Shown: positions 25,237 to 34,497, counted from the first letter of the stretch. The stretch: DNA of 38,336 nt from Pseudomonadota bacterium (GCA_022571415.1 JACZXW010000013.1:1-38336); one strand, 5' to 3'. Numbers and translations are program-made. Notes: a model not told the origin generated them from the letters alone.

Positions 25237-26283
25237 TTACCCCTCTTCCAAAAGTCTTCTCAGGTCAATGATGGCTGCATTTGCCCGGGAAATATGGGAA
25301 GCCATGACCAGCGAATGGTTAGCCAGCAGGCCAAGACCACTTCCATTTAATATGATGGGGCTCCAAAGCGAGTCCTGTGTCGGTTCCAGTTCACGAATGA
25401 TCTGCTGCAGGCTGATCAGCGCGTTTTTCTTTTCCAGTACATCATGAAAGTCGATTTCCACCGCTTGCAACAAATGGAGCAGCGCCCAGGTTGTCCCCCG
25501 GGACTGGTAGAAAACGTCATCCAGTTCCCGCCACGGGGTTTTTATCTCGCGCTCAATATAGGTTTCGGTAGACTGGCGAGCTGCTGGGTCGCCTGCGAGC
25601 GAGGTATCGAGCTGTCTTTTGCCGACACTCGCACTCAAGCGCTGAGACAGGCTGCCCAGTCGCGTTTCAACTTCACTTAACCAGGCTCGCAAGTTGTCAG
25701 CGCGAGCATAGAACTGCGCTGATTGTCGACTCGGATCGCCCAGTCGTTGCAGGTAATCATGCAGCGCGGCAATACCTTTCGCATACTCCGCCTCGGTCTC
25801 GGGTAGCAGCCAGGTATCATTGTCAAAATAGAACTGGTTCTCTGCCCTCACAAGTCCTGCATCTTCTATGGATTGAGATTGTGAACGGCTTATATTGTTG
25901 CGTAGGGTCCTTGCCATGTCCCTGATCTGCACGATGACGCCGAATTCCCAGTTGGGCACATTATCCATCAAGGATCCGGGCGGCAGGATGTCGTTGGTAA
26001 GGTATCCGCCGCGCTTGTGCAAAAGCACATCTGCCAGCTGAATCATGGTTGCGATTGTGGTGCTACCGGTGACCTGCTTAATATGCTTTTGCTCGACAAG
26101 TTCCGTCGTTTTAACAGCAACGTCGAAGAGGCCAGGTTCAGTATCCCAGATAAAGCCGACGACACTTACCAGTGTAAGCGTTCCAAGCAGGACCCCGCCT
26201 ATGCCCTTGCCGACGTTGCCAATGGTAGAGGAAGTTTCCAGTCTGTCAGAAAGTTTATTCTTGAAGTTATCCAGTACAGTCAA
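25237..26283 (-). CDS. DUF2333 family membrane protein
   Basis: A 348-residue protein with one N-terminal membrane span (about 27-46, GIGGVLLGTLTLVSVVGFIW) immediately followed by the conserved WDTEP of DUF2333. The rest is soluble and helical, probably periplasmic, with conserved-looking GGYLTNDILPPGSLMDNVPNWEFGV, LLPETEAEY and a C-terminal SPIILNGSGLGLLANHSLVMASHISRANAAI... region. Function of the family is unknown. It lies 56 nt downstream of a lipoprotein gene on the same strand and upstream of hppA after a 135-bp gap. Confidence 0.88.
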   Translation of the reverse strand: MTVLDNFKNKLSDRLETSSTIGNVGKGIGGVLLGTLTLVSVVGFIWDTEPGLFDVAVKTTELVEQKHIKQVTGSTTIATMIQLADVLLHKRGGYLTNDILPPGSLMDNVPNWEFGVIVQIRDMARTLRNNISRSQSQSIEDAGLVRAENQFYFDNDTWLLPETEAEYAKGIAALHDYLQRLGDPSRQSAQFYARADNLRAWLSEVETRLGSLSQRLSASVGKRQLDTSLAGDPAARQSTETYIEREIKTPWRELDDVFYQSRGTTWALLHLLQAVEIDFHDVLEKKNALISLQQIIRELEPTQDSLWSPIILNGSGLGLLANHSLVMASHISRANAAIIDLRRLLEEG

Positions 26284-26339
26284 TGGTGATGCCCGGGTAG
26301 AGTGTGTTTGAGGTTTATTTTAACCTGCCCATTCGCGGG

Positions 26340-27029
26340 TTAGTAGTAAAGGTGGATGCGAACCCTGCTGGTCATTTCGAATCGAGCCCGAACGCGCTCT
26401 CGCGTTGCCTCATTGAGTTGCTGGTAAATCCAGCGGCCGGTTGCATCCGAAGGCGCTTCGATCATGATAGTGGCCTGGAGTTTGGATATTTCAGCAGCAA
26501 TTTCGCCGAGTGTCGACACTGTTTCCGGGTCCCTGCGTTCAGTTGATGCTCTGGAGAGTTCAAAAGTTTGAGTTTTCCCCTCTGCATAGCTGTTGACCAT
26601 ATTTTCAACCGTTGCGATGTTTGGATGATTTTCATCCACCGATCTTGCTTTGTTCAGGAAGTCCCTTGCACGTCGGTATCTGGCCCGCTGTACATTTTCG
26701 ATTGACCAGGCAAGATATTTCTCCACGATGTCAGCAATACCCTGATTGGCCTTACTATTGTCGGGTTCAATGGACAGGACCTGGAGATAACGGAGGTAGG
26801 CATTGTCATCCAGTGGCGTGGTCAGTCTATTCTCAGCGAACGCCTCTTCTGCCTTTGCAAGTAAAGGGAAGATTCTCGGGTCCACCTCTACTGGCGGTAT
26901 TGAGGCGTTTAGGTCTTCCAGGGGGACTGTTCCCGTCTGGCACCCACACAATGCAGATACCAGGATGAACAGCAGGGTCAGCTGTTGAAGTGGAATTGCC
27001 TCGCTGAGAAGATTAACGTTATGGTTCAT
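26340..27029 (-). CDS. Predicted lipoprotein with TPR-like helical repeats
   Basis: A 229-residue predicted lipoprotein: hydrophobic LTLLFILVSALCGC with lipobox Cys30, then Gln, so outer-membrane sorting is expected. The first half (about 50-140) contains TPR-like helices (LLAKAEEAFAENRLTTP..., NAYLRYLQVLSIEPDNSKANQGI); a later segment FELSRASTERRDPETVSTLGEIAAEISKLQATIMIEAPSDATGRW and a positively charged C-terminus ending RVRIHLYY resemble proteins linked to OmpA-like or Tol-type partners, but I do not recognise the family. The frame is open upstream to 27080; ATGs at 27032/27029 best place the signal peptide and leave about 70 bp of divergent promoter to the DsbD-alpha gene. The following gene is DUF2333. 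Confidence 0.72.
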   Translation of the reverse strand: MNHNVNLLSEAIPLQQLTLLFILVSALCGCQTGTVPLEDLNASIPPVEVDPRIFPLLAKAEEAFAENRLTTPLDDNAYLRYLQVLSIEPDNSKANQGIADIVEKYLAWSIENVQRARYRRARDFLNKARSVDENHPNIATVENMVNSYAEGKTQTFELSRASTERRDPETVSTLGEIAAEISKLQATIMIEAPSDATGRWIYQQLNEATRERVRARFEMTSRVRIHLYY

Positions 27030-27098
27030 CATCTGATGGTACCGTCTGCAGGCGGTGAAATAAAAGATGCTGTTTATCAATTAGCCTGGACGAAACAA

Positions 27099-27539
27099 AT
27101 GAACCTGCGGCAGCTCGTTATTACAGTTTTACTGCTTTCCCTGAGCCATAGTGTTTCCGGAGGCAGTGTCAGCCTGGCTGGCAAGACGCTTGACCCGCCA
27201 GAGTTCCTACCCGTGGATGAGGCTTTCCTGCTAACCGCCAGTAAAAGCGGAGACAGCATACAGCTTCATTGGCTGCTGCAACCCGGTTACTACCTGTACA
27301 GGAAGCGCTTCAGTTTTACCGGGCTTGAGGGTTTACCGGAAATACCCGAAGGGGAACAGAAACACGATGAGTTTTTCGGTGATGTAGAGGTCTATTACGA
27401 TGAATTGGTGATTTCCATCCCTTTTTCTGGTAGTTCTAGGCAAGATAGCGCTAAATTCACGGTAGAATACCAGGGGTGTGCGGATGCAGGATTGTGTTAT
27501 CCGGTGCAGAGCAGAGAATTTATCTTGAATAATTTGTAG
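27099..27539 (+). CDS. Stand-alone DsbD alpha (N-terminal) domain, truncated DsbD
   Basis: A 146-residue protein matching only the periplasmic N-terminal domain of DsbD, the reductant-delivery domain that reduces DsbC, DsbG and CcmG. A signal peptide (MNLRQLVITVLLLSLSHSVSG) precedes QPGYYLYRKRF and the redox pair Cys127 and Cys133 in EYQGCADAGLCYPV. Full DsbD is about 570 residues with a membrane domain and C-terminal thioredoxin domain; both are missing, and the 146 bp after the stop hold no membrane-segment coding remnant. It lies directly before aroQ, exactly where dsbD sits in related genomes, so this is a reduced dsbD. The ATG at 27099 is preferred to 26985, which overlaps the divergent lipoprotein. 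It may work with a separate CcdA/ScsB-like partner. Confidence 0.85.
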   Translation: MNLRQLVITVLLLSLSHSVSGGSVSLAGKTLDPPEFLPVDEAFLLTASKSGDSIQLHWLLQPGYYLYRKRFSFTGLEGLPEIPEGEQKHDEFFGDVEVYYDELVISIPFSGSSRQDSAKFTVEYQGCADAGLCYPVQSREFILNNL

Positions 27540-27685
27540 CTAAAATCTAGAAACGTGCAAAAGTACATTTGCAGCCTGCTCCTATGAGGTTAGTGGGCCA
27601 TTCCTAAGAATTAAAAGCTCAAATACTACTGTCATCTCCTAGGAAAGTAGACTAAATTGACGGTTTCTCCCGGAAAATTCGAAAT

Positions 27686-28117
27686 ATGGCTAAATTACTC
27701 GTACTTCACGGACCGAATCTGAACCTATTGGGTAGCCGTGAACCGGAGGTATACGGGACTGATACGCTGGAAGATATTAACCGACGTCTGCAGGCCCAGG
27801 TTGAGGCCAGCGGTCATGAATTTGAAGCATTTCAGTCCAATGCGGAACATGAGCTCATTGACAAGATTCATGAAGCTAAGGGGTCTGTATCATTCATTGT
27901 GATTAATCCGGGGGCCTATACCCATACCAGTATCGCATTGAGGGATGCGTTCCTGGGTGTGAGTATTCCGTTCATTGAGATCCACCTGTCCAACGTGCAT
28001 AGCCGCGAAGACTTTCGACAACAATCCTTCCTTTCTGACATTGCGCAGGGTGTCATCACCGGCCTTGGTTCCCAGGGTTACGAGATGGCGGTCGAGGCAG
28101 CACTCAAAAAAATCTGA
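27686..28117 (+). CDS. aroQ: 3-dehydroquinate dehydratase, type II
   Basis: Third step of the shikimate pathway: dehydrates 3-dehydroquinate, cytosolic dodecamer. The 143-residue length is normal. Visible are the N-terminal [18 protein letters not shown] with catalytic Tyr23, [29 protein letters not shown] and [15 protein letters not shown] with the second catalytic His. It is the first gene of the aroQ-accB-accC cluster, with 21 nt to accB. No strong ribosome site is seen at the ATG. Confidence 0.97.
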   Translation: MAKLLVLHGPNLNLLGSREPEVYGTDTLEDINRRLQAQVEASGHEFEAFQSNAEHELIDKIHEAKGSVSFIVINPGAYTHTSIALRDAFLGVSIPFIEIHLSNVHSREDFRQQSFLSDIAQGVITGLGSQGYEMAVEAALKKI

Positions 28118-28138
28118 GCAAAACTTCCGAGGTAAAAG

Positions 28139-28561
28139 ATGGACATCAGGAAAGTAAAAAAATTAATCGAGCTGATGGAAGCGTCTGATATCAGTGAGAT
28201 AGAAATCACAGAAGGGGATGAGGCGGTACGAATCGCTCGTCATGGGTCCAGGCCGAGTGTTCCGCCAGCCGGGATCGAAACACAGGTATCTGCCCGTGCC
28301 TCAGTGTCACCTGCCGCCATGCCTGGCGGACATATTGTTCGCGCACCAATGGTAGGGACGTTTTACCTCGCGCCTTCTCCGGGATCACCTCCATTTGTTG
28401 GTGTGGGTCAGCAGGTGAAGAAGGGAGATACGCTTTGTATCATTGAATCCATGAAAATGATGAACCAGATAAAAGCAGACAAACCCGGCACCATCGAGGC
28501 CATACTCGTCGAGAATGAGCAGCCAGTGGAATTTGACCAACCACTATTCACCATCGCCTGA
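28139..28561 (+). CDS. accB: Biotin carboxyl carrier protein of acetyl-CoA carboxylase
   Basis: Carries biotin between the carboxylase and transferase of acetyl-CoA carboxylase in the first step of fatty acid synthesis. The 140-residue protein has an N-terminal region, a Pro/Ala linker (about 40-65) and a C-terminal biotinyl domain with [21 protein letters not shown] ending in the [11 protein letters not shown] motif; Lys106 is the biotin attachment site. A strong ribosome site (GAGG, 8 nt before the ATG) precedes it. It is 22 nt before accC. Confidence 0.97.
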   Translation: MDIRKVKKLIELMEASDISEIEITEGDEAVRIARHGSRPSVPPAGIETQVSARASVSPAAMPGGHIVRAPMVGTFYLAPSPGSPPFVGVGQQVKKGDTLCIIESMKMMNQIKADKPGTIEAILVENEQPVEFDQPLFTIA

Positions 28562-28583
28562 ACCCGTTTATTAGGAAACGTGC

Positions 28584-29927
28584 ATGTTCCGACGCGTGCT
28601 GATAGCGAATCGCGGCGAGATCGCGCTGCGTATTCTGCGTGCTTGCCGTGAGCTGGGTGTCCAGACCGTGGCGGTCTACACCAAGGTGGACGCTGACCTG
28701 TTGCACCTGAAGTTTGCGGACGAAACAGTATGCATCAGTGAGAGGAGCTACCTTGATGCCAGCAGCATGGTCGTTGCAGCGAAAAATTTCGCTTGTGATG
28801 CCATTCATCCGGGCTATGGTTTCCTTGCTGAAAATGCAGACTTCGCAGAACTGATTGAGGCTGAAGGACTTTCCTTCATCGGTCCGGACGCTGGGACAAT
28901 TTCCTCAATGGGCGACAAATCAAATGCGCGGGCAATGGCGATGACCTTCGGGCTGAACCCGGTTCCCGGTTCAGACGGATCTGTAGAGAATTTGGCGGAA
29001 GCTAAATCGATTGCAAGCGAGGTTGGCTATCCCCTGGTCGTGAAGGCTGCCCATGGTGGTGGAGGACGCGGCATTAGGATGGTCAGTGGGGCCTCCGAAT
29101 TTGAGAACGCGTTTGCCGAGGCGCAGGCGGAAGCATTGGCTTTGTTCTCAAATGGTGAAATGTACATCGAAAAGTTTCTTGACCGGGCGCGACATATCGA
29201 AGTGCAGGTGATGGGAGACGGCGCTGGAAACGTCATTCATCTGGGATCGAGAGAGTGCTCCCTGCAACGCAAACAACAGAAGCTGATGGAAGAGGCGCCC
29301 GCGGTCAATATCCCGGCTGATGACCTGCAGATGCTATTGGATTTGTCAGTGAGGATGGCAGGAGGTCTTGGCTATCGGAATGCCGGGACTTTGGAATTTC
29401 TGTACCAGGAAGGGGATTTCTACTTTATCGAAATGAATACCAGGCTACAGGTGGAGCATCCTGTTAGTGAGTGTGTAACAGGCATCGATCTGGTCAAACT
29501 GCAACTTGAAGTGGCAGCATCAGGGAGACTGGGTTTCAACCAGGAAGAAATCACCATTGAAGGTCATGCGATTGAATGCAGAATTAATGCCGAAGACGGA
29601 CAATTCAACCCAAGTCCAGGTCTGGTTTATGATCTTGAAATGCCTGGTGGTCCAGGTGTACGGGTAGATTCGCATTTATACAACGGCTATACAGTTCCAC
29701 ATGAATATGACGCCCTTATCGCCAAGATAATAACTTTCGATAATACGCGGCACGGTGCTATTGTTAGGATGAAACGTGCGCTGGATGAGTTCGCGTTGAA
29801 AGGAATTAACCACAGCGTCGAGATCCACAAGCGTATTTTAGATCACGAAAGTTTCAAAAACGCGACAGTGGATACCAATTTTCTGCAGAGGGAAATCGTC
29901 AGGTCGCGCCCCCTGGCTCACTTGTAA
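28584..29927 (+). CDS. accC: Biotin carboxylase of acetyl-CoA carboxylase
   Basis: ATP-dependent carboxylation of the biotin on AccB. At 447 residues it is close to E. coli AccC (449). The ATP-grasp fold is intact: N-terminal LIANRGEIALRI, glycine-rich loop KAAHGGGGRGIRM (154-166), the metal and bicarbonate site FIEMNTRLQVEHPVSE (about 285-300) and the C-terminal BC domain with VDSHLYNGYTVPHEYDALIAK. Its last codons overlap the convergent monooxygenase gene by 10 nt, but the protein is full length. It is part of aroQ-accB-accC. Confidence 0.97.
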   Translation: MFRRVLIANRGEIALRILRACRELGVQTVAVYTKVDADLLHLKFADETVCISERSYLDASSMVVAAKNFACDAIHPGYGFLAENADFAELIEAEGLSFIGPDAGTISSMGDKSNARAMAMTFGLNPVPGSDGSVENLAEAKSIASEVGYPLVVKAAHGGGGRGIRMVSGASEFENAFAEAQAEALALFSNGEMYIEKFLDRARHIEVQVMGDGAGNVIHLGSRECSLQRKQQKLMEEAPAVNIPADDLQMLLDLSVRMAGGLGYRNAGTLEFLYQEGDFYFIEMNTRLQVEHPVSECVTGIDLVKLQLEVAASGRLGFNQEEITIEGHAIECRINAEDGQFNPSPGLVYDLEMPGGPGVRVDSHLYNGYTVPHEYDALIAKIITFDNTRHGAIVRMKRALDEFALKGINHSVEIHKRILDHESFKNATVDTNFLQREIVRSRPLAHL

Positions 29928-31396
29928 ACAAAAATGGGATCGTCCAGATCGATTTTTGGCAGTTCGTCCTTCTCGACCCAATAGTCCTGCGTATGCTGCC
30001 ATTCCGGTTTGTCACCTCGCCTGGGCAGGAGATGCATTGAGCGCATGAGATAGCCCGGATTGAAATTTTCCGGATCCATCCAGGGCAGGAGCGGCATGTC
30101 CTTGTCTTCAGGTCGAAGCTTTGGTACGACTGCTTTTAGCCCCTTGTCTTTCATGTGGTTAAGGAGACGGCAGACAAAGTCGCCGATTAGGTCGACCCGC
30201 AATGTCCAGCTGGCACGGAAGTAACCGAAGATCCAGACCATATTCGGAACGCCAGTGAACATCATCCCGCGATAGGTAACCGTTTCAGCGAAATCCAGGG
30301 GCTCATCGTCGATTGAGAAGTTAATTTCCCCCAGCACACTAAGGTTAAAGCCCGTTGCGGTGATAATAATATCGGCTTCTAATTCCTTGCCGGATTTCAG
30401 AAGAATGCCCTTCTCAGTAAAACGCTCGATTTCGTCGGTGACCATGGAAGCTTTGCCCGAGTTGATCCCTTCGAAAAGGTCGCCATCCGGGACGAAGGCT
30501 ATGCGCTGTCTCCAGGGTCGGTATTTAGGCGTGAAGTGGGTTTCTATGTCGTAATCAGGACCCAGATACTTAACCACACCCGCAAGTAATTCTTCCTTGA
30601 CCGCTTCGGGTTCTTCAAACGAGCGGCGCGTGAAATGGTTTTGAAGGTGCAATATTTCCCGCCGTGCTATCTCATGGATCCATTTCTCGTCGATGCCCAG
30701 CATGCGCAACTTGTCTACCAGCTCATTTTCATTGCGACCGGGAATAAAATAAGTCGGTGATCGTTGCAGCACCGTGACATGACTGCAGTCAGCAGCAATG
30801 GCGGGAGCAAGCGTGGCGGTTGTTGCGCCTGAGCCGATCATGATGACATGCTTGTCTTTATAGTCCAGATCGTCGGGCCAGGTCTGCGGGTGAACGACTT
30901 TACCTTTAAACTTGTCCAAGTCTTTCCATGCTGGCGTATAGCCTTGCGCATGTTTGTAGTAGCCCTGGCACATCCATAAAAATTTACCGGTAAATCGAAC
31001 CGCGTCGCCGGTGTCCTTGCGCATACCCTCAAGGGTCCAGATTTTATTTTTGCTGCACCACTTCGCCGAGTCGATATGGTGTTGATAACGGATATGCTGG
31101 TCCAAGCCGTTCTCATCAATGACCTCACCCATGTAGGTAAGAATTTCATCGGCAGTTGCGATCGGCGTACCGGTCCAGGGCTTGAACCTATAACCAAAGG
31201 TGTAAAGGTCGCTGTCGGATCTGATGCCTGGATATGTGTGCATGAGCCAGGTACCGCCAAAGCTTTCCATTCCTTCCAGGACAACAAAGTTCTGGTCCGG
31301 ACATTGATCTTTCAGATGATAGGCCGCACCGACGCCAGAGATTCCGGCGCCGACGATCAAGACATCGAAGTGTTCGGTTTTTATTGTTCTGGTCAT
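29918..31396 (-). CDS. Flavin-containing / Baeyer-Villiger monooxygenase
   Basis: NADPH- and FAD-dependent monooxygenase of 492 residues. The N-terminal FAD fold is GAGISGVGAAYHL (16-28), followed by SFGGTW; the BVMO/FMO fingerprint FxGxxxHxxxW is visible as FKGKVVHPQTW (163-173), and the NADPH fold is GSGATTATL (188-196). Members oxidise ketones to esters, or heteroatoms (EtaA-like), so the substrate is open. The ATG at 31396 gives the expected N-terminus; an open frame extends to 31462. The gene lies on the minus strand between accC and prmA, which are usually adjacent and co-directional, and its 3' end overlaps accC by 10 nt, so it looks inserted into an old operon. Confidence 0.9.
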   Translation of the reverse strand: MTRTIKTEHFDVLIVGAGISGVGAAYHLKDQCPDQNFVVLEGMESFGGTWLMHTYPGIRSDSDLYTFGYRFKPWTGTPIATADEILTYMGEVIDENGLDQHIRYQHHIDSAKWCSKNKIWTLEGMRKDTGDAVRFTGKFLWMCQGYYKHAQGYTPAWKDLDKFKGKVVHPQTWPDDLDYKDKHVIMIGSGATTATLAPAIAADCSHVTVLQRSPTYFIPGRNENELVDKLRMLGIDEKWIHEIARREILHLQNHFTRRSFEEPEAVKEELLAGVVKYLGPDYDIETHFTPKYRPWRQRIAFVPDGDLFEGINSGKASMVTDEIERFTEKGILLKSGKELEADIIITATGFNLSVLGEINFSIDDEPLDFAETVTYRGMMFTGVPNMVWIFGYFRASWTLRVDLIGDFVCRLLNHMKDKGLKAVVPKLRPEDKDMPLLPWMDPENFNPGYLMRSMHLLPRRGDKPEWQHTQDYWVEKDELPKIDLDDPIFVYK

Positions 31397-31605
31397 AAAG
31401 TATTCCGTGCTTTGTTCATTTTTAATGCAACTGACTTTGAGTATTCTGATTGCAAGGCGCAATGATCTATGTCAAAAGGGCCTGGAGTGAGGGATTTATC
31501 GCGATGAGTGCCAATTATCAGTGAAGATGGCAACAGGAGTGTCAGCGGAATTGATCTCGTTATCTGACGAACATGAGCCGCACAGGCCTGTGACTGAGGC
31601 AACGG

Positions 31606-32484
31606 ATGCATTGGAAAAAAATCACGGTTGAGGCTACTGCAGACAGTCTTGATGTCTTGGAAACACGCCTTTGGAACCTGGGTGCTGTCTCCGTGACGGT
31701 GACTGATAGCAACGACAACCCCATTTTTGAACCTGGTCCGGGAGAGACCCCGCTCTGGTCTGCGATGGATGTCAGTGGCTTGTTCGAGCAGGACCGGGAC
31801 CATGATCAGTTGGAGCAGCAGATAGAGGAATCGGGATACAAGGTGTTATTCACAGAAGAACTGTCTGATAGGTTGTGGGAACGTGAGTGGCTGTCTCGTT
31901 TCCATCCCATGCAGTTTGGTCGTCGTCTCTGGGTGGTCCCCTCAGACATGGAGATTGAAAATTCTGATGCCGTTGTGGTGAACCTGGATCCTGGCCTTGC
32001 GTTTGGCACGGGATCCCACGCCACGACGAGATTGTGTCTCGAATGGCTTGATTCACACGATCTGCAAGGTAAGCGGGTGATTGACTATGGCAGTGGATCC
32101 GGAATTCTGGGTATTGCTGCGTTGCGACTTGGAGCGGATGAGGTCTGGGCTGTCGATAATGACCCGCAGGCTTTAACCGCAACCCGGGATAATGCAATGA
32201 AAAACAATGTAGGACACAAGTTACGGGCAGGCTCACCGGATAGTTTTAATTTCAATGGAGCCGACTTTGAGGAAGCAGATCTGGTGATCGCGAATATTCT
32301 TGCGCAACCTTTAATTGATCTCTCCGGCTTGCTGGTATCGTTGCTGAAAAAAGACGGGGACCTGCTTTTGTCGGGCATCATGGTTTCACAACAATCCTGG
32401 GTAGAATCCGCTTACGCTGGGAAAATTAGATTTGTACAAAGGCGAAACGACGACGGCTGGTCGTGCCTGCAGGCCAGGAAATGA
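31606..32484 (+). CDS. prmA: Ribosomal protein L11 methyltransferase
   Basis: Trimethylates ribosomal protein L11 using AdoMet, cytosolic. The 292 residues match the family. The N-terminal substrate-recognition domain is followed by a Rossmann methyltransferase with VIDYGSGSGILGIAAL (AdoMet loop), VDNDPQALTATRDNA, and LVIANILAQPL, the PrmA form of the NPPY motif. The ATG follows GAGG at a six-base distance. Its stop codon overlaps the start of the DUF3426 gene (ATGA), so the two are translationally coupled. Confidence 0.95.
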   Translation: MHWKKITVEATADSLDVLETRLWNLGAVSVTVTDSNDNPIFEPGPGETPLWSAMDVSGLFEQDRDHDQLEQQIEESGYKVLFTEELSDRLWEREWLSRFHPMQFGRRLWVVPSDMEIENSDAVVVNLDPGLAFGTGSHATTRLCLEWLDSHDLQGKRVIDYGSGSGILGIAALRLGADEVWAVDNDPQALTATRDNAMKNNVGHKLRAGSPDSFNFNGADFEEADLVIANILAQPLIDLSGLLVSLLKKDGDLLLSGIMVSQQSWVESAYAGKIRFVQRRNDDGWSCLQARK

Positions 32485-33434
32485 ACGAGGACCAGGCGTT
32501 CATTACCTGTTGCCCGGTCTGCGATACGTCGTTTCGAGTCACTCCTGAGCAGATGGAAATGGCGTCCGGCGCCGTGCGTTGCGGGGCCTGTCTGCGAATT
32601 TTCCAGGCGAATGCGCAGAAAGTTGAAGAAAGCGCCGCTGCAGATATTAAGGATACGCGCCAGGAGCTTTTGGATTTTGGTGTTGATGAGATTAAATCCG
32701 GATACTGGCAGGACTGGGATCTTTATGTTGGGGAAGTTTTTGTCGCGCTTCAGGGCCTCGAAGAGACGGCTGGCGCCAAAGAATCCGGGTATGAAGATTC
32801 ATCTGACGCTGATTCATACGAAGATGATTTCGTCGTCGATGGGCAAGTGGCACTGGACATCGAAGAGGAAGAGGCTGAGTCAACGACTCTGGTCTCGTTG
32901 CTTGATCTGGAGGATGATCCGGAGAATCTCGTGGGTGAACAAGTTGCCCGTCAGTCGACGCATCCGGTTTGGTTTGCCGCCCTGTTGGTGCTGGTGATGT
33001 CGAGTCTGCTGCAGTATGCTTGGTTTAACCGCGGCATCTATGCACAGCAGGTCGAGTATCGACAGGCGTACCTTTTTGTGTGTGCCTGGATTGGCTGTGA
33101 GTTGCCTGAATACTCGAATACTGCTGCCCTTTTCACTTCGAATCTTGTCATTCGAGCACATCCTGATGCCGAGGGCGCATTGATCATCGACGCCATCGTT
33201 CGAAATTCGGCAAGATATCGCCAGCTGTTTCCTGTTCTGCAACTGCAGTTTCAGGACATTGACAATAACCTGGTGGCCCAGCGGCGGTTTCGTCCTGAAA
33301 ATTATCTGGCAGGAGAATTACGCGGGCTGCGTTTCATCCCGGGTAACACGGAGGTCCGCTTTTCGCTTGAGATCGCCGATCCGGGTAAAAATGCTCTGGG
33401 CTACAATCTCAAGGTAATCCAGCATCGTCCATAG
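32481..33434 (+). CDS. Zinc-ribbon DUF3426 membrane protein
   Basis: A 317-residue membrane protein found between prmA and dusB in many gammaproteobacteria. The N-terminal zinc ribbon has Cys11, Cys14, Cys34 and Cys37 (CPVC...CGAC, the MJ0042 type), then an acidic low-complexity linker (about 90-155), a single membrane span (about 163-182, HPVWFAALLVLVMSSLLQYA) and a periplasmic DUF3426 beta domain. Function is not established. The start at 32481 gives an ATGA overlap with prmA; a GTG at 32463 adds six residues and is less likely. Confidence 0.9.
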   Translation: MNEDQAFITCCPVCDTSFRVTPEQMEMASGAVRCGACLRIFQANAQKVEESAAADIKDTRQELLDFGVDEIKSGYWQDWDLYVGEVFVALQGLEETAGAKESGYEDSSDADSYEDDFVVDGQVALDIEEEEAESTTLVSLLDLEDDPENLVGEQVARQSTHPVWFAALLVLVMSSLLQYAWFNRGIYAQQVEYRQAYLFVCAWIGCELPEYSNTAALFTSNLVIRAHPDAEGALIIDAIVRNSARYRQLFPVLQLQFQDIDNNLVAQRRFRPENYLAGELRGLRFIPGNTEVRFSLEIADPGKNALGYNLKVIQHRP

Positions 33435-33506
33435 GGCGCAGCACCCGTTGGTGAATGAATTTGTTGCTGTTATCATCTGCGCTCTTTGCAGGTCAGTTCC
33501 CATAGC

Positions 33507-34490
33507 ATGTTGAAGATAGGCTCTTTTATTCGTTCAAGTAGCGTCATTGTTGCGCCCATGGCCGGGGTTACAGACCAACCCTTCAGGAATTATTGCCGCC
33601 AGTTTGGCGCCGACTGGGTTGTATCGGAAATGGTGACGAGTGACGCCAGGCTCTGGGGGACAGCGAAATCTGCCCATCGACTGCGTTTCAACGGTGAAGC
33701 TGAACCTCGGTGGGTACAGATTGCGGGCGCAGAACCAGCAATGATGGCGATTGCGGCGGCTCGAAATGTTGACCTGGGTGCGCAAATAATTGATATCAAT
33801 ATGGGTTGCCCGGCGAAAAAGGTCTGCAGAAAAGCAGCGGGTTCCGCATTGCTTCGAGATGAAACACTGGTGGGTTTAATTCTTCAGGCTGTGGTCAGGG
33901 CAGTGGATGTACCAGTAACCTTGAAGATTCGCCTCGGCTGGTCACGGGAAGAGATGAACGCCGTGAAAATTGCCCGCATAGCTGAAAGCTGCGGCGTACA
34001 GTTGCTGACAGTCCATGGTCGTACCCGGCAATGCAGATTTGCCGGAGAAGTCGATTACGAGTCTATAGCAAAGGTGAAAAATTCAGTTGCGATTCCGGTA
34101 ATCGCCAATGGTGATATCACCACGCCGCTTTGTGCTGAACGCGTATTGAACATTACCGGGGCCGATGGCGTAATGATTGGCAGGGCCGTACAAGGGCGGC
34201 CCTGGTTGCCCGGCATGATTGCTCACTACCTCGTCACCGGGGAGTTGGGCTCAGCGCCTGCTGCTGAAGTGATTCGGGAGACAATGAGAGGGCACATCGT
34301 GGCCTTGTCCGATTTCTATGGGGAGCAAACTGGTGTAAGGGTGGCGCGTAAACATGTGGGCTGGTACCTGGACGCACATCATGGTTACGAAGCGCGGGAG
34401 TTTAAAAATTGTTTTAACCAGCTTGAATCCACCAGGGCGCAGTTGACACTGATTGATGATCGATTCTCGCCATCACGGTTGGCGGCGTGA
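33507..34490 (+). CDS. dusB: tRNA-dihydrouridine synthase B
   Basis: FMN-dependent reduction of uridine to dihydrouridine in tRNA, cytosolic. The 327-residue protein has the TIM-barrel start VIVAPMAGVTDQPFR, catalytic Cys101 in NMGCPAKK, TLKIRLGW and the FMN-phosphate loop region VIANGDITTPLCAERVL with GADGVMIGRAVQGRPWL. The ATG at 33507 fits the family start; the open frame begins with a TTG at 33486. In many gammaproteobacteria it precedes fis, as here (7 nt). Confidence 0.96.
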   Translation: MLKIGSFIRSSSVIVAPMAGVTDQPFRNYCRQFGADWVVSEMVTSDARLWGTAKSAHRLRFNGEAEPRWVQIAGAEPAMMAIAAARNVDLGAQIIDINMGCPAKKVCRKAAGSALLRDETLVGLILQAVVRAVDVPVTLKIRLGWSREEMNAVKIARIAESCGVQLLTVHGRTRQCRFAGEVDYESIAKVKNSVAIPVIANGDITTPLCAERVLNITGADGVMIGRAVQGRPWLPGMIAHYLVTGELGSAPAAEVIRETMRGHIVALSDFYGEQTGVRVARKHVGWYLDAHHGYEAREFKNCFNQLESTRAQLTLIDDRFSPSRLAA

Positions 34491-34497
34491 GGTAACG

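Noticed and set aside
27656-27685. TTGACG as a -35 element for aroQ
   Set aside because: The matching -10 would fall at or past the start codon.
31076-31465. 129-codon open frame antisense to the monooxygenase
   Set aside because: The FAD-binding motif is on the minus strand, and the plus-strand frame is a by-product of codon bias.
31581-31592. Perfect palindrome CACAGGCCTGTG just before prmA
   Set aside because: Twelve-base palindromes arise by chance in 38 kb, and no second copy or known regulator fits; kept only as a note.
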